From DATENM01 sp045807765 (GTDB lineage Bacteria; Acidobacteriota; Blastocatellia; UBA7656): DNA of 58,698 nt. The stretch lies in assembly GCA_045807765.1 (NCBI GenBank), contig JBJMGU010000046.1, forward strand, positions 1 through 58,698, given 5' to 3'. Of this stretch, positions 50,763 to 58,698 are shown piece by piece. Both the position numbers and the translations under genes were made by a program. The notes beneath the pieces are model-generated. The model was not told where the DNA came from, did no database searches, and was given only the letters and a program-made list of their open reading frames with translations. Within the stretch, counting starts at the first letter, position 1, and every line of letters begins with the position of its first letter.

Positions 50763-52571
50763 TCAAGTCAGATGATGTCGGGCGCTCTGTTTATATTCGA
50801 CGAGCAATCCGATAAGCGCTCGCAGTCGAGTCGGCTGCACGCCGCACCGGCGATTTGCGGCGCCGATCTCGAATGCCAGCCGCCACTGCTCGAACAACAC
50901 ACGGTACGCGGCAAAGAGGCTGTTGCGCGGGTCGTAGATGTGGGTTGCTTCCGAGGTCACGCCGTTCAGCTCGATAATCTTAAAGCCACGCCCCTGGATG
51001 AATTGCTCTACAGATGGCGCGCGCACGTCGAAGCGCCCAAAGTAAAACCCCTCGAAGCCACGGCTGATCTCGTCGAAAGCGCGCTCTAGCTCGGCGGTCT
51101 TCGTCCAGCCGCCGTCCAGGAAGATCGCGCCCCGGCAATGCGTTCCCAGCTCGACCAGTTGCACAGCTTCGCCGGCAGTGGGCCTGTCGGCCAAGCGCTC
51201 GCGCTGTTTATCAAGATAGAATCGCGCCATGCAGACGGCGCGCGGGTCTTGCAGGATGAGGCGTTCGAGCGTGCTAAAGCCGTCGCCAGTGACGACCGGG
51301 AAGCGCTTTTCAGTGATTGAGAAGATGCGCCCCTTCGCTTCATTCGGACGGCGGCAATAGAAGACGCCGAACTCTGCCCCCGGCACGTACTCTTGAATGA
51401 TCGTCGCCACCGTTGAGCCTCTGAGATAGTCCGCAAGCTCCGCTTCCGTCCTGACCACCGCCACACCCGAACCGCGCTGGCCGGCGTCGGGCTTCAGCAC
51501 GACAGGAAAGCTCAACCCTTGCTCGGTCATGAAAGACCGGCTCCTCGCGATCCGCTCTTCGGCATCGAGTGGCGCCTCGATCAGTGTGGCGCAGGCTACA
51601 TAATCTGCCGAGGCGGAAAGCTGCCTGAGGATGTCAATCTTCGACTCGCCGACGAAGCCACCGGCGACGATCCCTGGGTTAGCGGCGGTAAAGAGCGTAA
51701 GGCTGCGGTGCTTCAATGCCAGAAAGGCGACATAGACGATCACCGGGACATAGAAAACCCAGGCGGGCCAGAATTCCCAGCGCCGCAGGCGACGCCACCG
51801 GCCAAGCAACAAGCGCCGCCCCTTGTAGCTCGACAAACGGACGACGAGCTTTGCGGCGATGAAAACGATCAGCACCGCCGCCAGCACTCTAATAAAGACC
51901 GCCTGCCCCTGCACCAGCGCAGACCGGATGACTTCGCCGCCCAGCACTTTCGACAGGCCGACCAGCAACGGAGCCCAGACCACACCGGCGAGCGAAAAAT
52001 ACAGGGCGAACCACCAGAAGCTGGTGTCGAGCAGTCCGGCAGCGAAATAAGTCGGCAGCCGCGCGCCCGGCACGAAGCGGCTGGCGAAGATCACCATCAG
52101 CCCGCGGCTCGAAAACCAGGCAGAGCTTCGCTCGACATCCTCGGCGCAAATGAACCATTTCAGCGGCGCGCGCTGCAACACGGGCCGGCCCAGCCAGCGG
52201 CCAGCGACAAACAGCAGGAGGTCACCGACGAAGATGCCGCAAAAGCAGGCGAAGGCGCCGGCCAGAAAATCGATCCGCCCCTGCGCCACCAGAAGCCCCG
52301 CGCCGATGCACGTCAGGTCTTCGCTGATCAGCGTCGAGGCCGCTAGCAGGAAAATTAAAACCGCGCTCGACATTCCCTGTTGATTGATCGTCGGCCCAAA
52401 AGGCAAGCTCGTCTGCACGTCGCGCGCAACCTCAGCGGCGCCCATCGCCGCAGGGCTGTGCAGCAAGAAGAAACCGCACGCACACGCCAAAAGCGCGATC
52501 CGCGCCATCAACTTAATTCGCAGCCTTGGCGCGCTGACGGGGTCTTTGATTATGGGATGGCGGCGATGCAT
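50763..52571 (-). CDS. DedA/VTT membrane protein fused to an ATP-grasp ligase domain
   Basis: 602 aa. The ATG at 52571, with GGAGAGCAAGA before it, lies inside the end of the acyltransferase gene (22-bp overlap). Helix at 22-42; DedA/VTT domain at about 68-245 with SEDLTCIGAG, GDLLLFVAGRWLGR (116-129) and SRFVPGARLPTYFAAGLL (164-181); two more helices end near 286. Residues 310-575 form an ATP-grasp domain: VVLKPDAGQRGSGV (357-370, Lys360), IIQEYVPGAEFGVF, GRFDVRAP and IIELNGVTSEATHIYDP (532-548) with metal ligands E535 and N537, as in D-Ala-D-Ala-ligase-like enzymes. DedA proteins move lipids across membranes; ATP-grasp enzymes make amide bonds. The fusion next to OlsB/PlsC genes suggests it extends and flips an aminolipid headgroup. 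Confidence 0.85.
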   Translation of the reverse strand: MHRRHPIIKDPVSAPRLRIKLMARIALLACACGFFLLHSPAAMGAAEVARDVQTSLPFGPTINQQGMSSAVLIFLLAASTLISEDLTCIGAGLLVAQGRIDFLAGAFACFCGIFVGDLLLFVAGRWLGRPVLQRAPLKWFICAEDVERSSAWFSSRGLMVIFASRFVPGARLPTYFAAGLLDTSFWWFALYFSLAGVVWAPLLVGLSKVLGGEVIRSALVQGQAVFIRVLAAVLIVFIAAKLVVRLSSYKGRRLLLGRWRRLRRWEFWPAWVFYVPVIVYVAFLALKHRSLTLFTAANPGIVAGGFVGESKIDILRQLSASADYVACATLIEAPLDAEERIARSRSFMTEQGLSFPVVLKPDAGQRGSGVAVVRTEAELADYLRGSTVATIIQEYVPGAEFGVFYCRRPNEAKGRIFSITEKRFPVVTGDGFSTLERLILQDPRAVCMARFYLDKQRERLADRPTAGEAVQLVELGTHCRGAIFLDGGWTKTAELERAFDEISRGFEGFYFGRFDVRAPSVEQFIQGRGFKIIELNGVTSEATHIYDPRNSLFAAYRVLFEQWRLAFEIGAANRRCGVQPTRLRALIGLLVEYKQSARHHLT

Positions 52572-53341
52572 TCTTGCTCTCCGTTGACGACCGGAATGAA
52601 CTCCCGCTGGACGGCGGCGTGCAGTTGCAGGGCCAGGGTCTTGCGGTCCGCGGCGCGAATCGGCTCTCGACCAAAGCTGAGCGTCGCGTGAACTTCGCGC
52701 AGTTGCAAGAGTCCCCAGAGGTGGCCGGGAAAAGTTCGCTTTCCCCACCAGCACACCGACAGGTGCGCCGGCACGTCGCCCGCCGGCACACAGTAACTGA
52801 GCGCCGCATAAGAGACCCCGAAACTGGCCCTGGAAGCCAGTTCCAGCAAGCCGGGCTTAAAAGGCAGGACGGTCGCGCCTGCCGTACTGGTGCCTTCGGG
52901 AAAAATCACGACACCGCTGCCTTCGGCCAGCGCCCGCTCAACCTGACCGCCGACGCGGACAATGTCGCGGCGCTTGCTTCTATCGATAAAGATCGTCCCG
53001 ACGCTGCGGCACAGCCAGCCGACCATCGGCACCGCGGCAAGGTCATGGCGGGCGACGAAGCGGCAATCCGTCTGCGAAGCGATGACAAAGATGTCTGTGT
53101 AGCTCAGGTGATTGGCGACCAGAAAGAACGGCGGGCGCGGCGGCACACCGTACGTCTTAATCTTCACGTTGAGCAGCCATGCCGCCGCCTTTGACCAGCG
53201 GCGAAAAATGAAGCCGCGCCACCTGAGTCGCAACCTGCGGAAGACAAACAATAGCGCCATGCCGACCACCAGAGCAGCGAATAGCCCACCGGTCACCACG
53301 CCTAAGCTCAAGCCTCGTATTGCCGCGCGCAGACGACTCAT
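52550..53341 (-). CDS. PlsC-type 1-acyl-glycerol-phosphate/ornithine-lipid O-acyltransferase
   Basis: 263 aa. A membrane helix at about 15-33 (VVTGGLFAALVVGMALLFVF) is followed by the LPLAT domain: VANHLSYTDIFVI holds the HX4D catalytic pair, and VVIFPEGTSTAGATVLPFKPG the second substrate-binding motif. ATG at 53341 with GGGAG upstream, 12 bp after the OlsB-like gene. PlsC-like enzymes in this position (OlsA, GlsA) add the second, ester-linked fatty acid to an N-acyl amino acid; ordinary phosphatidic-acid synthesis is the alternative. The end overlaps the DedA/ATP-grasp start by 22 bp, so translation is coupled. Confidence 0.87.
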   Translation of the reverse strand: MSRLRAAIRGLSLGVVTGGLFAALVVGMALLFVFRRLRLRWRGFIFRRWSKAAAWLLNVKIKTYGVPPRPPFFLVANHLSYTDIFVIASQTDCRFVARHDLAAVPMVGWLCRSVGTIFIDRSKRRDIVRVGGQVERALAEGSGVVIFPEGTSTAGATVLPFKPGLLELASRASFGVSYAALSYCVPAGDVPAHLSVCWWGKRTFPGHLWGLLQLREVHATLSFGREPIRAADRKTLALQLHAAVQREFIPVVNGEQECIAAIP

Positions 53342-53353
53342 CAATCTCCCGCT

Positions 53354-54199
53354 TCACGCTCCGAAAAAGAGTTTGCGCCATTGATCGCCGATCTCTTCCA
53401 TATCGAACAGCACCAGGAAGTCTATGGTCTTAAACAGGCGATCAATCGCCGGCGGGCCACAGACCCGCGCGCCAAACCGGAGATAGATTCTGAACAGCTT
53501 TGGAATATGAACTTTGGCTGCGGGGCCATCGTCTCCCTCATTCGCCTCGCACTCAAACCCGGCTCGCGGCAGCACGCGCAACCTCGTGTGCAGGCAGCCG
53601 TCAGCTTGAACAATCGCGAAAGCGCGTCGGCCCTCGCCTTCGTCCTGGCTGGTCAGCGAGCAACAGCCGAACAGGTAACGCTTGCGGCGGACAGCGACGT
53701 AAGCGGCCAGCCCTTTCCACAACAGGAATAGCACCTGCGCATTGCGGTGCGAGCGGGCGACGCAGGCGCGGCCCAGCTCGACGGCGTCAGCCAGCACCTC
53801 TGCTGTCAGCCCTGAGAGGTCGAATTCGCCCGCAGAATAGAATCCTCTGGCGGCGGCCATCTCGGCGGTCTGACAACGATAAGTGCCGACGACCTGGCGC
53901 TTTTCTTTATCGATGACGACGAGATGATGGCAAAGGGCGTCGAACTCGTCCCGGTCGCGGCCCGTGGCGAACGAGGCGGCCAAGCCCTCGCCCAGCTCAA
54001 GGTTGAAGACCTCGAACCGCAGCCGCAACGCCGCATCAATCTCCTCGCGTGTGCGTGCAAAGCGCACGACGTAACGGCCCTCGACGATCTCAATAGCCGG
54101 GATGCTTGCGGGCGCGACGACGCGGCGCTCGGCCTTCACGACGGCAGGGCTTTCCGCCAGCACCTCGACCGCGTCTAATCCGTTGATCACTGTTCGCAT
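53354..54199 (-). CDS. OlsB-like N-acyltransferase (GNAT; ornithine/aminolipid synthesis)
   Basis: About 281 aa. The conserved OlsB pieces follow in order: VRFARTREEIDAALRLRFEVF, QVVGTYRCQ, ARGFYSAGEFDL, AVELGRACVARSHRNAQVLFLLWKGLAAYV, FGCCSL, and IPKLFRIYLRFGARVCGPPAID...TIDFLVLFD near the C-terminus. OlsB/GlsB enzymes link a 3-hydroxy-fatty acid to the alpha-amine of ornithine or glycine, the first step of phosphorus-free aminolipids. AGGAAACGCG before the ATG at 54199 favours this start over the longer frame (54259). It heads the operon with the PlsC and DedA/ATP-grasp genes. Which amino acid is used cannot be told. Confidence 0.88.
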   Translation of the reverse strand: MRTVINGLDAVEVLAESPAVVKAERRVVAPASIPAIEIVEGRYVVRFARTREEIDAALRLRFEVFNLELGEGLAASFATGRDRDEFDALCHHLVVIDKEKRQVVGTYRCQTAEMAAARGFYSAGEFDLSGLTAEVLADAVELGRACVARSHRNAQVLFLLWKGLAAYVAVRRKRYLFGCCSLTSQDEGEGRRAFAIVQADGCLHTRLRVLPRAGFECEANEGDDGPAAKVHIPKLFRIYLRFGARVCGPPAIDRLFKTIDFLVLFDMEEIGDQWRKLFFGA

Positions 54200-54359
54200 C
54201 GCGTTTCCTGAGCAGGTGAACACCCAACGACTCGGAATGCTTCCTAGCCTTGCCATCAATCTTCAGCACATTACAACGAAGAGGCGCCTCGCACAATCTA
54301 TATCGCCGGGCAGGTGATGATTATTCCAGCCGGCGGACGGGCCAAGAGGTTGGGCACAG

Positions 54360-55736
54360 CTACTCTGGCCGCGAAGGCGCGCGGTTGGCCAGCGCTTCGC
54401 CCGACTTGAGCCGTTCGTAGAGTTCGAAGAATTTTTCGCCAGGCGTTTCGCCCGCCTCGTTGCGCGATAGCTCAGGCCGGATGCGATTGACGAAATACAT
54501 CTCGATCTCACCTTTGTGCTTTGCCGCAACCGCGCCGCGATATTCGCAGTCAAAGAAATCTTTCACCCGTTCGTAGGTCGCTCTCGAAATATTGACGCGC
54601 CCGGCAACGCCCGATGACTCCAGCCGGCTGGCGGTATTCACAGTGTCGCCCCATACGTCATAGGCAAACTTCTGTTGCCCGACGACGCCGGCCACCAGCC
54701 GCCCCGAATGAATGCCGAGGCGCAGTTGCCAGTAGGGTCTATCGGTCGCCATCCGCGTTTCGCGCAGCTTCGCCATGAAGCGGGTGATTTCGAGCGCCGC
54801 CAGCACACAATCAACCGCGTGCGTGGAGTTCGCTTGTGGGATGCCGCCAACTGCCATGTAAGCGTCGCCGATGGTTTTGATTTTTTCGAGTTGATTACGT
54901 CTGGCGATCTCATCGAACTGACGAAAGCAGGTGTCCAGTTCTTCAATCAGCTCGTGCGGCGTCAGGCTTTCGGCAATCTGCGTGAAACCGACAAAGTCTG
55001 TGAACAAGACCGAGGCGCACTCGTAATCGAGCGGCTGCACGCGGTTGTTTTGCTGCAATTCTCTGGCGACGCTTTCGGGAAGGATGTTCAGCAACAGGGT
55101 GTCGGTCTTCTTGCGCTCCTGGTTGAGATTCTTGGCGAGGATCATGACCAGCACGCCGGTGAAGACCTGCACGAAGAGCAAGCTGACGAGGACATCAACC
55201 AGCCGCTCATTCGGGCTCGCCTGGACGGCTATCCATTCGGGATAGCGCTGCTCAATCAGTAACAGGCCGGCGGTGACCAGCGTGAAGAGCAGCATCGCAA
55301 GCCCTGTCGTCAGCCGGCGGCGCGACAGCACGACGGCGATCACCAGCGCCGGGATGAGATAGTAATGGGCGCCGCCCATCGAGCCGGCGTTGCGCATCAC
55401 GTTCAGAGATAGAAAAGCGGCGATCAACAGCACGAAGGGCCAGTAGAGCGCGCGATAGTGATGGCGAAATCTGGAGAAGTAGTAGAAGACCAGGAACAGC
55501 AGGCCGGTTCCGAGCGTCAGCAGCAACAAGAAAGTGTAGTTGCGACGATCAACGACAAAGAGCGCGCCGCCGATGTTGGTGATGCCATTGAGCAGGCTGA
55601 TGGTGTTGAACAGGCGGTGTTCCAGTGAGTAGAAGCGCGGGTCGCCGGCGACCGCCGAGAAGAGCCGGTCGAGTGGTCCCTGTCTGCGTTGAAACATGCT
55701 ATCGCGTTGCATCTGCTTGTGGTCAACTGCCGTCAA
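54360..55736 (-). CDS. Membrane class III adenylate/guanylate cyclase
   Basis: 458 aa. Six hydrophobic helices lie between about residues 45 and 205 (TFLLLLTLGTGLLFLVFYYF and others), followed by a short coiled linker (AKNLNQERKKTDTLLLNILPESVARELQ). The class III catalytic domain (about 235-425) has the metal-binding aspartate in SVLFTDFVGFT, KIKTIGDAYMAVGG with the base-recognition lysine and second metal aspartate, and VWGDTVNTASRLES with the transition-state region. The lysine suggests ATP as substrate. The start is probably TTG at 55736, since GGAGAGG lies 8 nt before it; the internal ATGs (55712, 55697) lack a ribosome site. It is divergent from the PIG-L-like gene. Confidence 0.9.
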   Translation of the reverse strand: MTAVDHKQMQRDSMFQRRQGPLDRLFSAVAGDPRFYSLEHRLFNTISLLNGITNIGGALFVVDRRNYTFLLLLTLGTGLLFLVFYYFSRFRHHYRALYWPFVLLIAAFLSLNVMRNAGSMGGAHYYLIPALVIAVVLSRRRLTTGLAMLLFTLVTAGLLLIEQRYPEWIAVQASPNERLVDVLVSLLFVQVFTGVLVMILAKNLNQERKKTDTLLLNILPESVARELQQNNRVQPLDYECASVLFTDFVGFTQIAESLTPHELIEELDTCFRQFDEIARRNQLEKIKTIGDAYMAVGGIPQANSTHAVDCVLAALEITRFMAKLRETRMATDRPYWQLRLGIHSGRLVAGVVGQQKFAYDVWGDTVNTASRLESSGVAGRVNISRATYERVKDFFDCEYRGAVAAKHKGEIEMYFVNRIRPELSRNEAGETPGEKFFELYERLKSGEALANRAPSRPE

Positions 55737-55866
55737 TCTGCTCGCCTCTCCGGCGAGCGCGATGCTGTACTCTACCCATATCTCGGACGCCTGTACAGAT
55801 CATCCCGAATGCCTGATGCCGCGCCGCCTTGCAGATTCGTCGCGCCCGCCTGCAAACTCTTTCTAT

Positions 55867-58407
55867 ATGCGACGACTCCTGTTGATGGCGATGATGGCGG
55901 CGCTCTTGCGGGCGAACGCGCCGGCCTTCAGCGCCGACGTTACAACCATCTCTTCACGGCAACCTGACGCCATTGTGACACTCGAAGATGAGCGCGGACT
56001 GGTGGCGCTCGACCAGACCTTGCGCGAGCTGGCGAATCCATTCTCGGTGATCTTCGTCGCCGCCGCTCCCGACGATGTAGACGAAGGCGCGCTCGCCTTT
56101 TTGCGGCGACAACGCGGCGCGCGTGTCGTCATCGTCTTCGCAACGCGCGGCGAAGGCGGCGATAGCCCTTTTGTCGCCGACCGCGGCAATGCGCTCGGCA
56201 TCCGTCGTACCCGCGAAGCCTTGCAATTGGCGCGTGCCGTTGGCGCAGACGCGTTCTTTTTGAACCTGGCCGATTTGGGGCCCAGCAAATCGGCCAGCGA
56301 AACCATGCGCGTCTGGGGCCGCGATAAGGCGCTCGCCCGACTGGTACGCGCCATCCGTTTGACGCGGCCCGACGTGATTCTGACGAACGCCGGCGGGCAA
56401 TCCGCAGATGGCCGGCAACAGGCGGTGGCGCGTCTTGCCACGGACGCCTTTGATGCCGCAGCGAACGCGAAGATGGCTCCCGAAGCCGGTTCTGAGGTCT
56501 GGCAGGCGCGGCGGCTCTTCAGGCGAAGCAGCGAAGCCGACGCCAGCGTCACCCTGAATCTGGCAGAAACGGACAGGGCGCGTGGACGCTCTTACGCGGC
56601 GCTCGGATTGACCGCGCATCAACAGCTTGTTTCCTATGGCGGGCATCAAGATCGGCTGACGCCCGACCGCTTAACCAGCACCTACAAGCTGGTGCTCGCC
56701 CAGCTTGACGATCCGCCAATGTCGCCGGGTGATCTGCTTAACGGTCTTCCCTTGCCCGACAAAGTGCGCACAGGGGTCGCGCCACCACGCGTCGGCGATG
56801 TGCCGCTGCTTGAATCTATCGGCCAGCGTGACCGCCTGATCGCCGCCCTGAGCGAGCGGCTGTTAGAAAAACGGGTTGAAGGCGACGAAACGGCGCAGCG
56901 CGAGCGTTATGGCGCAGAGTTCTTCCGCGTCCTCCGCTTCACACAGACACTGGAACGCGCGTTGGCGCTGGCGCTCAACCTGTCGCTCGATGTCAGCGCC
57001 ACCGACGCGGCCATCATCCCCGGAGAGAAGCTGACGATTCGCGCGACCTTCAATAACGGCAGCAGCCAACCGCTCGCCATCGCTTTTCATGCGCCGGAGC
57101 AGTTGAGCTTTGCCGGCACCAATGTAACTTTGGCGACGACCGAGCCGACGCAGGTCGCTGCCGGCGGCGCACTGACACACGAATTCGCCTACGACACCAA
57201 AGGCGCGCCCCTGAGCCTGCCGCGCGAGGCGCACCTGTTCGACGAAGAGTATTACCCGCTCGGCACGACACTACCCGGCGCACTGCCCGGCGAGCCGTTC
57301 GGCCATCGCCTGCTGGTGACGGCGGAAGTCGCCGTCGGTCAGGTGACGATCCCGCTTGCGGCGCTGGCGCGTTTCGACATCGCGCCGCTGGTCGAGATTG
57401 CCACCGTGCCGTTTGCTCTCATCAAGGATTGGCAGACGCCACGCGAGGTTGACCTCCCGGTGCGTTTGCGCAATCGCACGCCGGGGACGCTCGCAGGCGC
57501 GCTCTGGGTCGTGCCGCTGGCCGTGAGTGATGAAAATTACGAACCGCTGCACGTCGCGTTCACCCGCGAAGACGAAGAGGTGAATGTCCGTCTACGGCTG
57601 CGGCTGCCGTTGCTCAAGCCGCCGCTCGCGCCCGACATCCTGCTCGAATTTCGCCGCGACAAACCGGCGCCACCCGAACCACTCGGCGCGGCGAAGATCG
57701 TCGTGAAGCCGAGCGATTTTACGGTGGCTGAATCCTTGCGCGTCGGCATCCTGAGCGGCCCCGACCGCTCGCTTGCATTGGCGCTCGATCAACTTGGCGT
57801 CGCTTACGAAGAGATTGCGGCAGAGCGCGTGGGCCGCATCGCGCATGGCGATCCGACTGACAAAAACCTGGCGTCGGGCTGCGACGAGCTTAAGCGGTTC
57901 GATACGGTCATCGTAGATCATTTCGCTTACGCGGCGCGGCCCGATCTGGTCGGTTTGAACGATTGTCTGTTGCGTTATGCGCGGGCGGGCGGCAGCCTGA
58001 TCGTCCTCGCACAGCAGGTGGGTGATTTCAATCTATTACGCGCGCCGTTTGCGCCGTTCGCGCTGACACTCTCTGAAGATCGGCTGACGGCAGAGGGCGC
58101 GGCAGTCAAGATACTCGACAGCGCGCACCCGCTGCTTACGAAACCGAACGTGATCGCGGCGGGAGATTTCGAAGGGTGGGTGACGGAGCGTGCGGCCTTT
58201 GTGCCACGCGCCTGGGCGAGCGATTACGCGCCGCTGCTTGAGACCGCAGACCCGGGCGAAGAGGCCAGTCGCGGCACGCTGCTGGTATCGCGAACCGGCG
58301 AAGGCTGGTTCGTCTTTACAACCTTGAGCCTCAATCGTCAGTGGCTAGCCGGCGTGCCGGGCGCATATCGTCTGCTCGCAAACCTCGTCAGCCTTCCGAA
58401 GAAATAA
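55867..58407 (+). CDS. PIG-L deacetylase-like protein with degenerate metal site and C-terminal ThuA/GATase-like domain
   Basis: About 846 aa. Signal peptide MRRLLLMAMMAALLRANAPAFSA. Residues 58-210 align with large PIG-L-type deacetylases (ATRGEGGDSPFV, NALGIRRTREALQLARAVGAD, RLTRPDVILTN). However, the AHPDDE motif reads AAPDDV (Ala67, Val71) and the expected HxxH site reads DGRQQA (181-186), so two zinc ligands are missing. The middle carries beta-sandwich domains (TIRATFNNGSSQPLAIAF, LPVRLRNRTPGTLAG). The last 180 aa have a ThuA/glutamine-amidotransferase-like Rossmann pattern (VIVDHFAYAARPDLV, RAGGSLIVLAQQVG). It is probably a secreted binding protein rather than a deacetylase. The start is uncertain because no good ribosome site precedes it. 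Confidence 0.82.
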   Translation: MRRLLLMAMMAALLRANAPAFSADVTTISSRQPDAIVTLEDERGLVALDQTLRELANPFSVIFVAAAPDDVDEGALAFLRRQRGARVVIVFATRGEGGDSPFVADRGNALGIRRTREALQLARAVGADAFFLNLADLGPSKSASETMRVWGRDKALARLVRAIRLTRPDVILTNAGGQSADGRQQAVARLATDAFDAAANAKMAPEAGSEVWQARRLFRRSSEADASVTLNLAETDRARGRSYAALGLTAHQQLVSYGGHQDRLTPDRLTSTYKLVLAQLDDPPMSPGDLLNGLPLPDKVRTGVAPPRVGDVPLLESIGQRDRLIAALSERLLEKRVEGDETAQRERYGAEFFRVLRFTQTLERALALALNLSLDVSATDAAIIPGEKLTIRATFNNGSSQPLAIAFHAPEQLSFAGTNVTLATTEPTQVAAGGALTHEFAYDTKGAPLSLPREAHLFDEEYYPLGTTLPGALPGEPFGHRLLVTAEVAVGQVTIPLAALARFDIAPLVEIATVPFALIKDWQTPREVDLPVRLRNRTPGTLAGALWVVPLAVSDENYEPLHVAFTREDEEVNVRLRLRLPLLKPPLAPDILLEFRRDKPAPPEPLGAAKIVVKPSDFTVAESLRVGILSGPDRSLALALDQLGVAYEEIAAERVGRIAHGDPTDKNLASGCDELKRFDTVIVDHFAYAARPDLVGLNDCLLRYARAGGSLIVLAQQVGDFNLLRAPFAPFALTLSEDRLTAEGAAVKILDSAHPLLTKPNVIAAGDFEGWVTERAAFVPRAWASDYAPLLETADPGEEASRGTLLVSRTGEGWFVFTTLSLNRQWLAGVPGAYRLLANLVSLPKK

Positions 58408-58539
58408 AGGGGCTAGGGACTAGGGGCTAGGGGCTAGGGACTAGCTAGGAAGGTTCGCCGAACCTGAAATCAGCTGCGAGAGCCAATTTCAAGGCGTCAG
58501 ACTTTCTTCTCTAGTCCCTAGCCCCTAGTCCCTAGTCCC
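58408..58539. repeat. Word-type inverted repeat (GGGGCTAGGGACTAG 7-mers)
   Basis: About six tandem 7-mers, GGGCTAG or GGGACTA (58408-58446), are answered after a 65-nt spacer by TCTAGTCCCTAGCCCC...CCCTT (58510-58539). It lies between the stop codons of the convergent PIG-L-like and mreB-like genes and fills almost the whole gap. Confidence 0.9.
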
Positions 58540-58698
58540 TTAACTGAGTTCGATGTTGCGGGAGATGCGGCGCAGCAGCAGCGGCTGGTCGTAGAGCGCA
58601 ATCAGGCCACGCGCTACCGACTGGCGCGGGCTTTCGGCGACGGCGACGTGCAGGCCGGTGGCGCGGGTGATGCGCTCGTCCATGCCGGCCAGCAGCGC
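58540..58698 (-). CDS. MreB-like actin-family protein, C-terminal fragment (runs off the window)
   Basis: The visible 52 C-terminal residues (ALLAGMDERITRATGLHVAV, then AESPRQSVARGL...SRNIELS) match the end of MreB/Mbl: the GLD-x-R-x-x-x-x-TG-LPV-x-V-A-x-x-P-x-x-x-VA-x-G pattern of the last actin subdomain. MreB directs cell-wall synthesis in rod-shaped cells. The 5' part lies beyond 58698. The fragment is short, so an MreB paralogue is possible. Confidence 0.75.
   Translation of the reverse strand, partial: ALLAGMDERITRATGLHVAVAESPRQSVARGLIALYDQPLLLRRISRNIELS

Noticed and set aside
50763..52571. Possibility that DedA and ATP-grasp are two separate genes joined by an error
   Set aside because: The frame is continuous, with linker helices and no internal ribosome site or stop between the domains, so a true fusion is more likely.
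58408..58539. Tandem GGGCTAG/GGGACTA units resembling telomere- or satellite-like DNA
   Set aside because: There are only about six units, followed by the inverse complement; it fits the gene-border hairpin class.

Overview
This window of about 58.7 kb is GC-rich, densely coded bacterial DNA. It most resembles Acidobacteriota, perhaps a Blastocatellia-like soil lineage; this is inference from gene families, since there is no rRNA or other taxonomic marker. The signs are a very large Oar-like TonB receptor with an N-terminal carboxypeptidase-regulatory domain and no SusD partner, a VPS10/BNR-propeller protein, a zinc-ribbon Ser/Thr kinase, a planctomycete/acidobacterial-type DUF1549-DUF1553 plus DUF1501 pair, a multidomain PIG-L-like protein, and many repeat-built hairpins between genes. 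No tRNA, rRNA, CRISPR array, transposase or phage gene was seen.

Layout. (1) 1-7.2 kb: DoxX protein, secreted BNR-propeller protein, a 58-aa ORF abutting a small XRE regulator tail to tail, a structured non-coding stretch ending in a perfect intrinsic terminator (5074-5373), a metallophosphoesterase and a lipid/diacylglycerol-kinase-like protein. (2) 7.2-9.0 kb: membrane Ser/Thr kinase. (3) 9.1-27.7 kb, all on the minus strand: a plant-polysaccharide locus read as ROK regulator, Oar-like TonB receptor, TPR protein, secreted concanavalin-like protein, GH2, GH51, GH43, aldose 1-epimerase, GH9 and secreted nucleoside hydrolase. Together these would bind, cut and import arabinose-decorated beta-glucan or xylan. 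(4) 28-36.3 kb: a serine hydrolase divergent from a LacZ-type GH2 enzyme, then a U32/RlhA-like protein. (5) 36.4-46.6 kb, minus strand: SDR, then a CUT2 (ribose-type) sugar ABC transporter (binding lipoprotein, ATPase, permease), the DUF1549/1553 and DUF1501 pair, and a Tat-exported six-bladed propeller. (6) 46.7-49.9 kb: a molybdenum hydroxylase (2Fe-2S subunit and Tat large subunit) and a DoxX-like protein. (7) 50-54.2 kb, minus strand: OlsB-like N-acyltransferase, PlsC-like O-acyltransferase, a DedA/ATP-grasp fusion and an HExxH protein, a candidate aminolipid assembly and modification operon. (8) 54.4-58.7 kb: class III nucleotide cyclase, a PIG-L-like protein whose expected metal-binding histidines are missing, and the 3' end of an mreB-like gene.

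The two most unusual signals are the OlsB/PlsC/DedA-ATP-grasp operon and the gene-boundary inverted repeats. At least eight gene borders carry a short word repeated in tandem, followed by its reverse complement. Each border uses a different word, but the architecture is the same. One of these hairpins encodes the signal peptide of the GH9 enzyme.
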